Source of the DNA: Klebsormidium nitens
Taxonomy: Eukaryota > Streptophyta > Klebsormidiophyceae > Klebsormidiales > Klebsormidiaceae
NCBI GenBank assembly: GCA_000708835.1
Contig: DF237165.1
Coordinates: 1 to 64,000 of the forward strand
Direction: 5' to 3'
Length of the DNA: 64,000 bases
The notes beneath the pieces are model-generated. The model searched no databases, was not told where the DNA came from, and worked only from the letters and a program-made list of their open reading frames with translations. Positions 35,402 through 46,092 of this stretch are shown here, piece by piece. A program made the translations under genes and the position numbers. Numbering within the stretch: the stretch's first letter is position 1; each line of letters starts with the position of its first letter.

Positions 35402-38400
35402 TCAGTTTGCCAGCATGGCAGGGGAGGGGAAATGGTCCATGTCGAAGAACGGGCTCAAGCCGTCAATCGCCTCTGGGCATTCCAGGCTCTGTGCGTAGTG
35501 CTGGAGCGCGGCCGCGGCCGCGAACACCTCGTCGTCGCTCAGGTTGTTGACGAAACGCGCCCCGCCGATACCGCTCATCAGCGGCACCCGCTGCAGGCCA
35601 TCGCGCGCGATAGTCATATCGCGGAGCCCCTGCATAAGAAGCAACATTTCTCCACGTTAGTCCAACTATTAGACTACAGCGCCTCCGTTCGGACAACCAA
35701 ACCGACGACGGACGGACACATAGTAGGAGCTCTGATACAAAACGATCGTGGTCCTAGCCGAAGAGCGCGTCAAAACACATCTTCACTCCGCACGTGAACG
35801 TGAAGCAGAAAGCCTGTCGAGACCTTCACTTCATAGTCACCAGCGGATTCAGTAATCGAAGGGCCACAAAAACAGTGTGCGCGCACCTTGATCAGCAGTT
35901 TCGGGGTGACGGAGGCGTGCCAGAAGGGCAGCCGAAGCGCGCGCATGATGGCGAACACGCGGCGCTTGTGGTCGGCCGTGATGTAGCCGCGCCGGTGGGC
36001 GATTTCGGTGGTGAGCGCCATGTCGATGTTGACCGCCTCGCCGTGCAGCAGTTCGTCGTTGGTCTCTAGCGCCGCCATCTCAATTTCGGGGGAGAACGTA
36101 TGGCCGTAGTCGACGACACGTGTCAGCACGTGCTCGTACAAGTTGCACTCGAGCTCCTCCAGCATACCCTGGATGGACCGCCGCAGCACAAGGCGCGCAG
36201 CGGGCGTCTGCACGGGAATACGATTGTGGTTAGATACAAGCCACTTGGTTGACACTTCACAAGCCGGGTTGTTGGTTATGGTGTTTGCACCGCACACAAA
36301 GATTTCGCCACATTATCACTCATCCTAAGCAACTCCGAGGACCTATCCTCGTCAAGCTTGAAAGGATCGTCGAAGTTCGCTGAGTGGATGCCGAAAAGGC
36401 GAGGCAGACCTACGCCATTAAATTCGAAATCTGCACCATGAAGGCAGCATTCGCCAGAACGTTATATGCGATAATCCAGCTTATCTGTCTTCGTCCCATA
36501 TTGCCTCACCTGGAATCTGGACGCAATGAGCTGCGCCGAGTGCTGCTCGAGCATGTGGAAGAGCGGCGCGTCCTTAATGGCGGCCATCTTCAGAATCTCC
36601 GCGGCGCCGTTGCTGAGGTGGCGGTCGTCCAGCGTTTTCAGGAACGCGCGGTCGTAAAACACACCGAGCGGCGGGCAGTATGTGCCCAGCTTGTTCTTCT
36701 TGTTGTGGAAGTTGACAGCAGTCTTCACGCCGATCGACGCGTCGACAACGGCCATCAGAGTGGTCGGGATCTGCCCAAATTGTGGAGTAACGTCAGCTAA
36801 CCGTCGAGGATCGGTGAATCCTAGTGTACCGTTCACACCGTTCCGGTGAATCCTAGTGTACCGTTCACACCGTTCCCGTTCAGTCGCAGATCTGGCGGCT
36901 TCTTGCTCGGCGACGGATACAAAGGAAATGATAATGAAGACAAGGATTTGGGTGACAGGGATCGAGTCCGCCTGCTCCCGAAGACACATGCAACTGTTAC
37001 GCCCAGACCTTTGTAGTAAGCGAAGGCCGAACTCTCATGAACCGAAGGCCAACAATTCCCAAAAAGGAGCAGACCATTGACATGCTTGCTTATGATCCCC
37101 ACCTTAATGACGGGTGTGTTTCGTCGGTACAGGTTCGCCGCCAGCCCCACGACGTCCAAACACACCCCACCTCCGATGGCAATCAGTGGCTCCCGTCGCC
37201 TGGGTCAAACGGAAGGGGCTCAGCCTCTGGCAAAGAGGGCGTTATCAGTCGAAAGGCCGTGACTTGCACAATCACAAACTTACGTACATAATCATCAATC
37301 GCCTCGAAACATGCTATGCAAGTACATCGCGATGTTAGTAACACTCGTCAAGCAGACTACATCTCGTAGATATCCTCATACCTGTGCAGTTTGAAGTCCT
37401 CAATCTGCTGAGCAACCTCGAACACGAGGTCGAAGCTCTTGTTGGCCTCGCAGAACGGCAGCTGGATGATCTTGCTCTCTACCCGGTGGTGCTCCAAGTA
37501 CTGCACCATCACATATTTACGGTCAATCATAGGGTCATCAACAGTTGCCAACTTAAGACATAGTCATCCAGAAAGCACGAACTGAGAACCTGACTGAGAT
37601 CAAACAACTGATATTGATGAGTATAGTCTCTAACTCAGACCAATCTTATGAAGTTGGACAATTAACAACCAGCCAAAGTGCACTGTTGATGACCAGAGTG
37701 CACTGTTCATGACAACCCATCAGAATTGTGCGAGTCTGACTTCACAGCGAAGGGACTGATGCACAGGAAATACCAACTTCTGCGCACCTTGTCTAGCTTG
37801 GCACCGTGCAACCGGTACCAGTTCTCATCAACAACCAGCAGTCTTCTCAGCTGCTTGCCAGCACTCCTGGTGTAAGGGGCCACCTGGGGCGGGAACGTGT
37901 TGGGCACGATGCCTGACAGCAAGGCCTGGACAAAGAGGGGGTCAATTAGTGTGGCGACGCGAGGGTTGTCAGACCTGTTGTTGAACAATAATGTACCTCT
38001 CTGTATGTCTTGAACACAGGTCTGCCTTTCCTGTGTCTGTTCACAGTGCTAATCACAGGATTCACAGTGTTGATCACACTGGATTCACGGCGCTAGTCAC
38101 CGGATTGCAGCGGCAATGGTGACTTCCAAGCACATGAGTAAGCTGTGAACCAATCACTGAACATTGTGATGAGGACAGCAGAATGACAGGTTAGTGAACA
38201 TTGCTTACCATGTTGGAAGGGTTGAGGAGATCCTCGCACTCCTCTACGCTATACATGATGGGCTGGGTTGCCTGGACCGTAAATTTTCCCTGGAAACAAA
38301 AAAGATCTGTTGAGCACGTGTCTGCATGCACTAGCTGTTCATATGCAGAACTTGTGCCAACTCCCTTCCAGAGATGCTCTCAGCAACAAAATTACAATGT

Positions 38401-39407
38401 CTTAAGTACCTTCAGAGCCTCTGCACAGAAGAACAATGAACCAAGACCACTTACTGTGTGGAGACCCTTGAGGCCTGACCCCAGTTCACCAGTCAGCCCG
38501 CTGTCAAGAACAGAAGCCTCCCTAAGGTCAGGGAGTGGCTGCGCCTCAACAAAGGGGCGTGGAGGAGTTGCCACCGCACTAGGCTGCTGCACTTTAGGCG
38601 CCCTTGATAGGCTGGCAGATCTGAATGGACAAGAGCAGAAGACTGTCAGAAGGGTCTGCCATGTCACAACATTGCATCACAGTGCTACTGAAATGTGAGA
38701 CACACCACCTTCTTCGCGGCGCCCTGCTAAGGTAGGATCCTGGAGCTATGAGACACTGTAGTGGAAGCCCTGGATGGGTGATTGAAGTCTCAGATAATTC
38801 TGACAGGGACCACTGACAAACCAATGACATTTGAGAAGTCAAGGAGGTTGCGCGTCCTTAAGAATGATACTGACAACAATCAGTTGTGAAGTAATGCTGT
38901 CCGTTTCATCAGGATCACCAGACCGTAGTTGTTTGCCTCTTCAAAGAATTGCCTCTTCAAAGGATTGCCTGTACAAACAACATAACTCCTGCCCTGATAA
39001 CAGCAATGCTGAAGGTACTGTTAATGATGACACTTGACCACTTCATGGATGAAGGATCTGGCGCTTAGCATGCATGCAATGCCCCTCAAGGGAAACATCC
39101 TGACAGCCAGCCACTTTAGGATGATCTGGAAAGCGCCATGGCCTCAGAGCTCCCGTTCTACACAAACTAGCTGCAACGCCCCTCTTCTATGCCCATCAAC
39201 ATAAGTGAGAGGTTTGCAGACCCACCCTTGAGCGATAGCCCCCATTGGAAGTCCTACAAACGAGCTATTGGCAGCTCGCTCTAAGTTGACACCGCCCATG
39301 ATTGTCGGGGCCGCCAGAGCCCTCCCAGGCCGGGAGCCGCTCATCACGGTGTCAAATGGCTGGCGCACCACACCGCCAAATGTCTGCCTTGCGCAGACGG
39401 CGTCCAT
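35402..39407 (-). CDS. EEVS/DDGS-type sugar-phosphate cyclase
   Basis: Nine minus-strand exons join in phase: 39407-39226, 38620-38455, 38289-38209, 37925-37788, 37500-37382, 37199-37103, 36770-36510, 36207-35887, 35629-35402, giving 530 aa. The fold is that of dehydroquinate synthase, but the signature GHTFSPE (about 384-389) replaces the GHxxGH of true dehydroquinate synthases, as in 2-epi-5-epi-valiolone synthase (EEVS) and demethyl-4-deoxygadusol synthase (DDGS, MysA). Others: GGGV (238-241), PTTLMAVVDASIGVKTAVN (263-281), KKNKLG (285-290), NGAAEILK (315-322). Such enzymes cyclise sedoheptulose 7-phosphate with NAD+ and a metal. Residue 381 is Asp (VDYGH), which as I recall marks EEVS, where DDGS has Ala; treat the subtype as open. 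The first 115 residues (Arg/Ala/Ser/Pro-rich) look like a plastid transit peptide, but exon 1 is inferred from phase alone. Diverges from the MT-Ox-like gene. Confidence 0.88.
36812..36875. repeat. 32-bp tandem duplication in a cyclase intron
   Basis: CGGTGAATCCTAGTGTACCG and the following bases up to CACCGTTC occur twice in a row with a period of 32 bp. It lies in the intron between exons 6 and 7 of the EEVS/DDGS-like gene. Confidence 0.85.
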
Positions 39408-41315
39408 CTTGCTGCCTGTCTAGTTGATTTCTCGTCTTTACTTTTTGACTCGGCTCCCAGAATGTGGGTTTGGAAGAACTTGCTGCACCGCTGTACTGCG
39501 GAAGGGTAGCCTGCTGGACCGGAGTAGACTACCTTTGCAGCGCCAATTCCTGGCGGCTCTGCTGTGCACGATGCTCGTGATGGTAAGCCCTGCTGGTGGA
39601 TCAGCTCAGGTGGCGAGCGGAGGAGCAGTGCTGAGCTGGATGCTAAGGGGCGGAAGAAGAGCTGGGAGCTTACTTGATCGAGCAACTTGCAGCAAGTGTG
39701 CTGGGGAGAATGCAGCAGGCAGATCCCCTATATCCTCCGATTCGGCGAATCAAGGGAGGTGCTGGTACACAGAGCTCTACGGTACATTCAAGGAAGCTAG
39801 AGCGACATGTACAGCCCAGCTAGCTGCCAAGCAGTACCTGTCCACCTACCTTATACTGGTGGTGTACACTTGGAAACATGCCTTGGACGACATTGAGGCA
39901 TCCAAGGCATACGGGTACCTTGGAAACGATCAGCGTGTACAGGACAGGGCCCTGCCAGGGCCCTGACAGTGTCGTTCCCAGTATACCGGTAGTAGGTACA
40001 GCCCAGCCAGCTCCATGTTGTAGGCCAAAGCCCGCGCTTTTGTGTTGATGTGGCCGTTCTGTCATGGTGCCAACATGATCCATTTGATTCTTTGCCGGCT
40101 TCCTGTGCGGAGCTCCACGTCATCCAATGTCCCCTCGGGGCCTCGCAGCAGCCGTTGAACCCCTAAAACCTTATCTCTCCTAGCCTAGGAAAAGGGTGTG
40201 ATTCTCCAACGGCCAGCTAGCGACCTTCGGCACCTACCTACGGTAGTAGACCTTGCAGAGCTACCTCAGCCTACCGTACCTACCTACGTACCGTACGCCA
40301 ATGGTGTGGAGTATCGTGCAACCTGTCGACAGAGCATCGTACCATACGTGTACATGTGCGCCGGCTTCTGTGTGTGCTTTTTCCAAGAGTTTTGTACAGA
40401 TCCGGTACCTACCGCTTGTACACGGCTTCCGGCTAGGAAAGATGTGGGCAGTACCGTACTTGGAAGGGTACAGCTGCCGCCTGCGCATGGCAGAGCGGAA
40501 GCCCACGTACACCTCCGGCTGTGGTTGCGATTTCAGAATTTCAGAATCAGTGCATGGCGTCGAGAGAGAATCCCAAGATGCATGCAGGGGGCTTCGTTGC
40601 AACTTTAAGGCCGCCACGTTGCCTCAAAAAGATACTTTTGTAAAAAGTACGCTTCGTCATAACTGTAGCTTGACGTCATGCACATGATTGGGTCTGAAAA
40701 AGCGAACGCCGAAAAAGTGAATTGAAAAGCCTGTCGGGCTCTTCGTCCCGGTAGAAAAAGCGACTGGCTTCAAGCTTTTTTGCCTTGCCATATGGAGCCG
40801 GTAGAATACACCGACTGTCTGATCACAACGGCTACCACCCGGAAGCCCGCTAGTTTCGGGTCGTTGCCCGACATTGTCGTTGTCAAGTACAGGTGGCAGT
40901 CTTCTGCGAGGGAGATCCTAGGTAGGTACAAGCTGTCGTACCTACAAGGTCCCAAACCTGACTTGCTGCATTTGTACACACGCCCACAGGCTACCGCGAG
41001 AGACGGGGTAGGACCGTACAGGGAGGTTAAAATTGTAGTGCAGGTCATCCAAGATGGGGTCGCACGCTTTCTTTTGATACTGGTACTTCCAAGTTCCTTC
41101 CTTGTGGAAATCGGTTGAAACATCGACACCGACAATCCCCTCATCTCCTTCTCATTGATGGCCCTAATAGAATTCACAAACCTTACTTCACGGTCCTCGC
41201 AAGCAAAGTGGTGACTCGGGTAGTTTGACTTGAACTGATATCACTTTTGCCCTAAGAAGAAGCAAGATTTTTCCTGCAAACACCAACTACTACTTCCTAG
41301 CCCGCACAGAACATA
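39408..41315. promoter_or_regulatory. Shared divergent promoter region of the cyclase and MT-Ox-like genes
   Basis: 1.9 kb separate the two start codons, which point away from each other. From about 40200 to 41100 the sequence is crowded with GTAC, GGTACC, CTACC and CATGCA motifs, about 19 GTAC by hand count against roughly 3-4 expected. A frame of 180 codons at 39424-39966 (+) has no family resemblance and is probably chance. A short palindrome-rich stretch (GTACCTTGG, CAGGGCCCTG) lies at 39915-39965. Confidence 0.45.
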
Positions 41316-44300
41316 ATGCCGGCCCCGGCGCCCCCATCCTCTCTGCCTCTGTCCGACCAAATGAATGGCAATGGGGCTGCCCAGCCTAAAGCCGGGACCC
41401 CGGAGGGTGTGCATGCAACGGGGCAGCCTGACACGCCCATCGAGGTGATCACCGATCTGCTGCAGAGAGCAATGACGGGCAACTCTGTTGAAGAGGTCAA
41501 AGGGGCAGTGCAGAAGGCGCTGGCAGTAGCTGGGGGGCTGGATCCCTACTTGGAAAAAGTATCTAGCAAGCCAAGCGAGGTAAGCGAGCAGGCTCTCTGC
41601 AGGGGGCCCGCTGAACAGAAATGTGGATTCTCAGCCGTAATGCCACCACCTCTCTGGAGCACAGTCATGGTCTGATGGTACAGATGCTGATGAGTGGCAC
41701 TTCTAGATCTCTAGGAGGGCCAGGTAAGTGGCAGGTGGAGCTCAAGCCTTTCAATGAGGAAAACACACAAGATGCTGTTTGAGCAATTGTCTTGTTCAGC
41801 AGGAGGCAATGAGGAACTGTGAGTGTGAGGGTTCAAGGGTTGCAATGGGCAGCTTCTAGGGTTGGCCGTCATATCGTTCGCACAGGATCAAGCTCACGAT
41901 GAGCTTGGCAACTGCTTGAGTTCTGAATGATCCTGACAGTCGCTGTTTTGTGGGTATGAATTGCAGTTAATCAACGAGCTAATTACAGCTTCAATGAACG
42001 CCCCGTGGAGCGACTTCCATGCCCAGGTTCGCAACACACCCTGGTTGACAGCTGTCTCTTTATCAGTAGATCCCAAGAGTAGCAGCATGCTCTGCCAGTA
42101 TCCTGATCCTTCGCACACCATCCTGGAACCCTAATTTGACTGTGAGGAGTCTGACACTGGTTGCTCACCTCTTCCATGAATACCTCTGGCTGCGCCGATG
42201 CTGAAGTTTTTAGGTCAATCTGTCGGTCCTAAAAGATCTCCAATGCTGGCGGCTGGTACAGGGCAAGACCATCTTCAAGCAGAAGAAGGAGTGCTGCGCG
42301 GGCTCCCTGGAGGGCCAGTTTCTGAGATCTTTGGTCCAGCTGACACATGCCACGTCCGTATTGGAAGTGGGCATGTTCACGGGGACCAGCACGCTCGCCA
42401 TGGCCCAAGCACTGCCCGATTTTGGCAAGGTAGGAGAATTGAGCTTGGACTGTCACGGTATCTTCTCTCAAGATTTCTAGACTGTGCTGGCTTGTGATCT
42501 TCCACATGCTCTTGACAGAGCTTGAGCTCTAGACTTACCAGATAATCCAGGGGAACGATTCAGCTAGGGTTATGAGACCTAAGCCAAACAGACGCTAGCT
42601 TGGGCATCTTCTATCCGCCAGCCAATGTCAACAATGTGACCATTTATTATTCTCGAGAGATTGTCTTTTACATAAACCTTGTTTTCTTGGAGTCTCTATC
42701 TATAGCATGGGCAATTAGGGTTTTGGGGTGACATACTTCCAGAATGGGCAATTAGGGTTCTGAGTGGTAGAGCACTTTCCTGACCCACTTGATTCGTTGT
42801 CCAGGTTTATGCACTTGACATCGAGCCCTTCCTCAAAGAGTTCACTGCCCCCTACTTCGAAAAGTCTGGCCTACAGAACCGCATTGAAGTGGTGGTAGGC
42901 CCTGCCAATGAGTCCATTGAGAAGCTGGCCCAGCGGGGGGTGCGCTTCGACATTGCTTTCCTGGATGCGGATAAGAGCGGCTACCTGGGCTACTACAAGC
43001 AGCTCATGGACAATGACCTTATTGTGCCCGGGGGCATTGTGGTCGTTGACAATTCCCTTATGAAGGTAGTTACCCACTCTAATTTCAGGACTTTGCAGCT
43101 TTTGGTTTTGAATGCGTTTCCCACTCATCAAAGTGAAGCAATGACGATTCAGAAGCTGCGGGTTAAAGTTAGATTCAGTGGCTTAAGGCGGCCCAATCTC
43201 TGAAGTATTGCCTGAGGGACCATGGATTGTCTGAAACTCGTGCTCAGAACGGTAATTTTTTTGTGTGCCAAGCTGAATCACGCTTTTTTGTGTTAGCCTG
43301 TTTCCTCGACCTCACACATTAGGGTTTTAGGGGCTCAAAGCGGAGTCTCAGTTGGCAGTTCTTTGATTGATATCGTCCTGACTGTCAACGGTACGCTTTT
43401 CCGCTCCTTCGATGGTCCGTTTACCACTCCCGTTCTTGTCCGCGAGCAGGGCCGGGTGTACGCCCCGTCCGAAGAGGACGAAATGGCGGACGCGATTCGG
43501 GAGTTCAATGAGTACGTCAGCAACGACCCTCGAGTGGAGGTGGTGGCCATCCCGCTCAGGGACGGCATCAACATCGTCACACGCCGGTGAGGCAGCTATC
43601 TTACCGGTAGCTTTTGCGTGAGCGCCGGTGAGGCGGCTATCTTTACGTGAGGACCGCTTTATTACAGGATTCACGTCTGCTGCTGGCCCTAATTGTATGT
43701 CTGAAGCCTGAATTACAGAAAGTGCCATTTTCTTCAATTTTGGCAGGCACCATGAGTTGGGGTGCTGTTTTGCAACACGAAAGTTTCGGCGCTAAGATGC
43801 CGGACTTCGGATGAATTTGGAACTCTCAGCTCTATTGGTCTGATTCGGAAGAACGACATTGCCTCAGTGATCGGTTCTGGTTTGAGGACCACGCTTACAA
43901 ATTATTCTTGATTGTACAGGCCCGTGAAGGGGGACGAAATCGTGACGGGGGTGGGAAGCTCCAACATCTTGCAGCGGTTCAAGCTGGTCAGCAAGGTCGC
44001 GCTTATCACAGGTGAGTTTTGCCAGACACAGTGAAGGACTCTCTATCTCTACGCTGTTGTCTTCGTGCGGGGGCTGTTTTCCGTTTCCACGATTGCGCTT
44101 TCCTGTCGCTTTCCGTCTTGACAGCGAGTGCTCGGTCACACCGTGTTCGTGAACTACACCTGCCAGGGCGTTCAGACCCGCTCTGACGCCACAAGTTCAG
44201 TATGAGATGATGAAGCAAGACAAGCGAGCGGTTTCCTGTTGTTAAGAGGCCCCTTTCAGTGCCAACGATGATCTACTCGCTTCTCAAGCCATCAAGACAA

Positions 44301-46092
44301 AGTCCTTCCCTTGCTGGGCTCTTCCGATTGCCCATTCGTCGCGCCTGCTGTTTGCAGGGGCTGGGCAGGGTATAGGCCGCGCGTTTGCGCACGCTCTCGG
44401 GGAGGCCGGCGCGGCGGTGGCTGTGGTGGACATCAATAAAGGCAAAGCCGAGGAGGTGGTTGCGGAGCTGCGGGGCAAGGGCATCCGCTCGATCGCCATC
44501 CAGGCGGACGTAACGCAGAAGAAGGACTGCAAACGGTGAGGGGGCTGGGGTGTTTTTGAAACTGTGGCTGGAAGATTTCAATTTGGATCACGCTCAGTCT
44601 CTTGTGAGCTTGGTCGGTAAGCAACTAAACCCAACCCAATTGGGACTTGGCTTACAGTCGAAAGTGCTGAGTCGAGACAGTCTGGTAGAGCGAAAGCAAG
44701 TGTCGTAAAAGACTTCATGACCCGAGGAACGGCAACAAAATGCAAACAGACTTTTCAGAAGAAGTCAACAGGACCTTCGGGTTTGAGCACATCTAAGGCT
44801 TGCTACATCCCTCGGTGGGTGCAGGATGGTCGACGAGACGGTGGCGGCCCTGGGCGGGCTGCACATCGCCGTGAACAACGCGGGAATCAACCGGAACGCG
44901 TCGGCAGAGGAGACGTCCGAGGAGGACTGGGACGCCACCTTCTCGCTCAACACCAAAGGCGTTTTCATGTCCTGCCAGGTGCGCCAGTTTGTATTCATCT
45001 TTGGCCTCGTCAACTGGCCGTGGCACCTTTCGGCCAACCTCTCAGGATTTGCGAGACGCAGCGGCCGTTTTTATTCCGTAGGCAGGGCTTTCAGAATTTG
45101 ATCAGCCATACGGAAAGAAACGACGCGTTGTTCACGACAGGGAACATAGGTTGCGCCGTGAGTAAATCTGAGAATCTAATGCGGGTCAGCGCCTGTCTGA
45201 TTACATGATCAAGTTGGGTTTTTGGCAGTCTTGCTTTCTGCAGCTTCTAGCTTTATGGATTTCCGAGTGTCATCGCACCCTTCTCGCACCACATCCATCG
45301 CTACAAAGCGACGATAATGTATTTCATTCCTATATGGCTGTGGGTTGATTTTCACTTTCCCCACAGGCGGAGGGCGAGGTATTCCTGGCGCAGAAATACG
45401 GCAAGATCATCAACACGGCGAGTATGGCGACGCTGCTGGTGCCGCACCCGCAGAAGCAGATCGCGTACAACTCATCCAAAGCGGCGGTCGTGAAAATAAC
45501 GCAGACGCTCGCGTGCGAGTGGGCGGACCGGGGGGTCAACGTCAACTGCATCTCGCCGGGGATCGTGGAGACGGCGCTCATCATGGTGAGGAACACGTGA
45601 AATCTAACTTCGCCCGCCGGCAGGTGCACAAATCGCGAAGTAGTTAGAGCGTTTCTTCTCTGCAGCAGATCCACAGAATGGAGACACGGTCTCGTCTCGA
45701 CTGAAGTTCCGTTGGCAAGACTCTGCCCAACGAGACACGTGCAAAAACCTTATGGGGTTGCGCACGTCACTTTTGCCTGCGAGCGTGCGATCTTGTCTGA
45801 AATATTGTAGTGCTCCCCCGTTTTCCAAACACGCTACACCTCAGGCTCAAGGGTACTGGAGAGAACTTCCGCAGATTCGACCGCAAAGGATCTTGACGCG
45901 CGCCTCTGCTTCGTTCTGCAGGAGTCCCCAACTCTGAAGCCCCTGGTGTCGGAGTGGCTGTCCCAAATCCCCAAGGGCCGCCTCGCATCAGTCGCAGACC
46001 TCCAAACAGCCATTGTGTACCTTGCTTCGGATGCTAGTAACTACATGGTCGGGCACAACCTCGTCATCGAGGGCGGTCAAAGCTTGTGGTAG
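41316..46092 (+). CDS. Fused O-methyltransferase / short-chain dehydrogenase (MT-Ox-like)
   Basis: Ten exons: 41316-41579, 41967-42026, 42262-42429, 42805-43065, 43390-43586, 43920-44011, 44358-44535, 44825-44978, 45367-45585, 45922-46092, giving 587 aa. Residues about 90-315 are a class I (caffeoyl-CoA OMT-like, PF01596) methyltransferase with SAM motif VLEVGMFTG (141-149), LDADKSGY (about 217-224) and VVDN. Residues about 340-587 are a classical SDR: TGAGQGIG (347-354), NNAG, catalytic Ser477, Tyr492 and Lys496 (YNSSK), and a SPGIVET loop. Exon 6 spans the junction in phase, so the fusion is read from one gene. The same domain order occurs in animal MT-Ox, which turns 2-epi-5-epi-valiolone into gadusol; cyanobacterial MysB is also a family-3 OMT. 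The start of exon 5 is unsettled: no in-phase AG acceptor is present before GGT ACG. A role in gadusol or deoxygadusol formation is inferred from fusion and neighbours. Confidence 0.85.
42704..42764. repeat. Direct repeat with telo-box in an MT-Ox-like intron
   Basis: ATGGGCAATTAGGGTT occurs twice about 38 bp apart. Each copy contains the plant telo-box (AAACCCTAA on the other strand). A further copy of the telo-box occurs near 43319 in the next intron. Such motifs can be regulatory in plants, but intronic telo-boxes are also common by chance in this window. Confidence 0.6.
43581..43645. repeat. Tandem duplication covering a splice donor
   Basis: CGCCGGTGAGGCAGCTATCTT (first 20 bases) at about 43582 is repeated, with one change, at about 43621. 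The first copy is the 3' end of MT-Ox-like exon 5 and its GTGAGG donor, so a second, nearly identical donor lies 39 bp downstream. Use of the second would add 13 codons; the frame meets a TGA there, so it should be non-productive. Confidence 0.7.

Noticed and set aside
37267-37318. A short extra cyclase exon reading CFEAIDDYV (minus strand)
   Set aside because: It looks like family sequence, but the phase does not match exon 5, whereas exon 5 joins directly and in phase to the REPLIAIGGG exon at 37199, which alignment also requires.
35402-39407. Annotation of the cyclase as shikimate-pathway 3-dehydroquinate synthase
   Set aside because: The second-His motif is GHTFSPE, not GHxxGHA, and the VKTAVNFHNKKNKLG segment and neighbours fit the EEVS/DDGS branch.
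39424-39966. 180-codon plus-strand frame between the cyclase and MT-Ox-like genes
   Set aside because: No recognisable domain; it lies in the divergent promoter region and ends in palindromic low-complexity sequence.
41316-46092. Two separate genes, an OMT ending near 43590 and an SDR starting near 43920
   Set aside because: The stop after exon 5 lies just past a GTGAGG donor, and the next exon restores phase with sequence before the SDR motif; no start codon or promoter is evident for a separate SDR.
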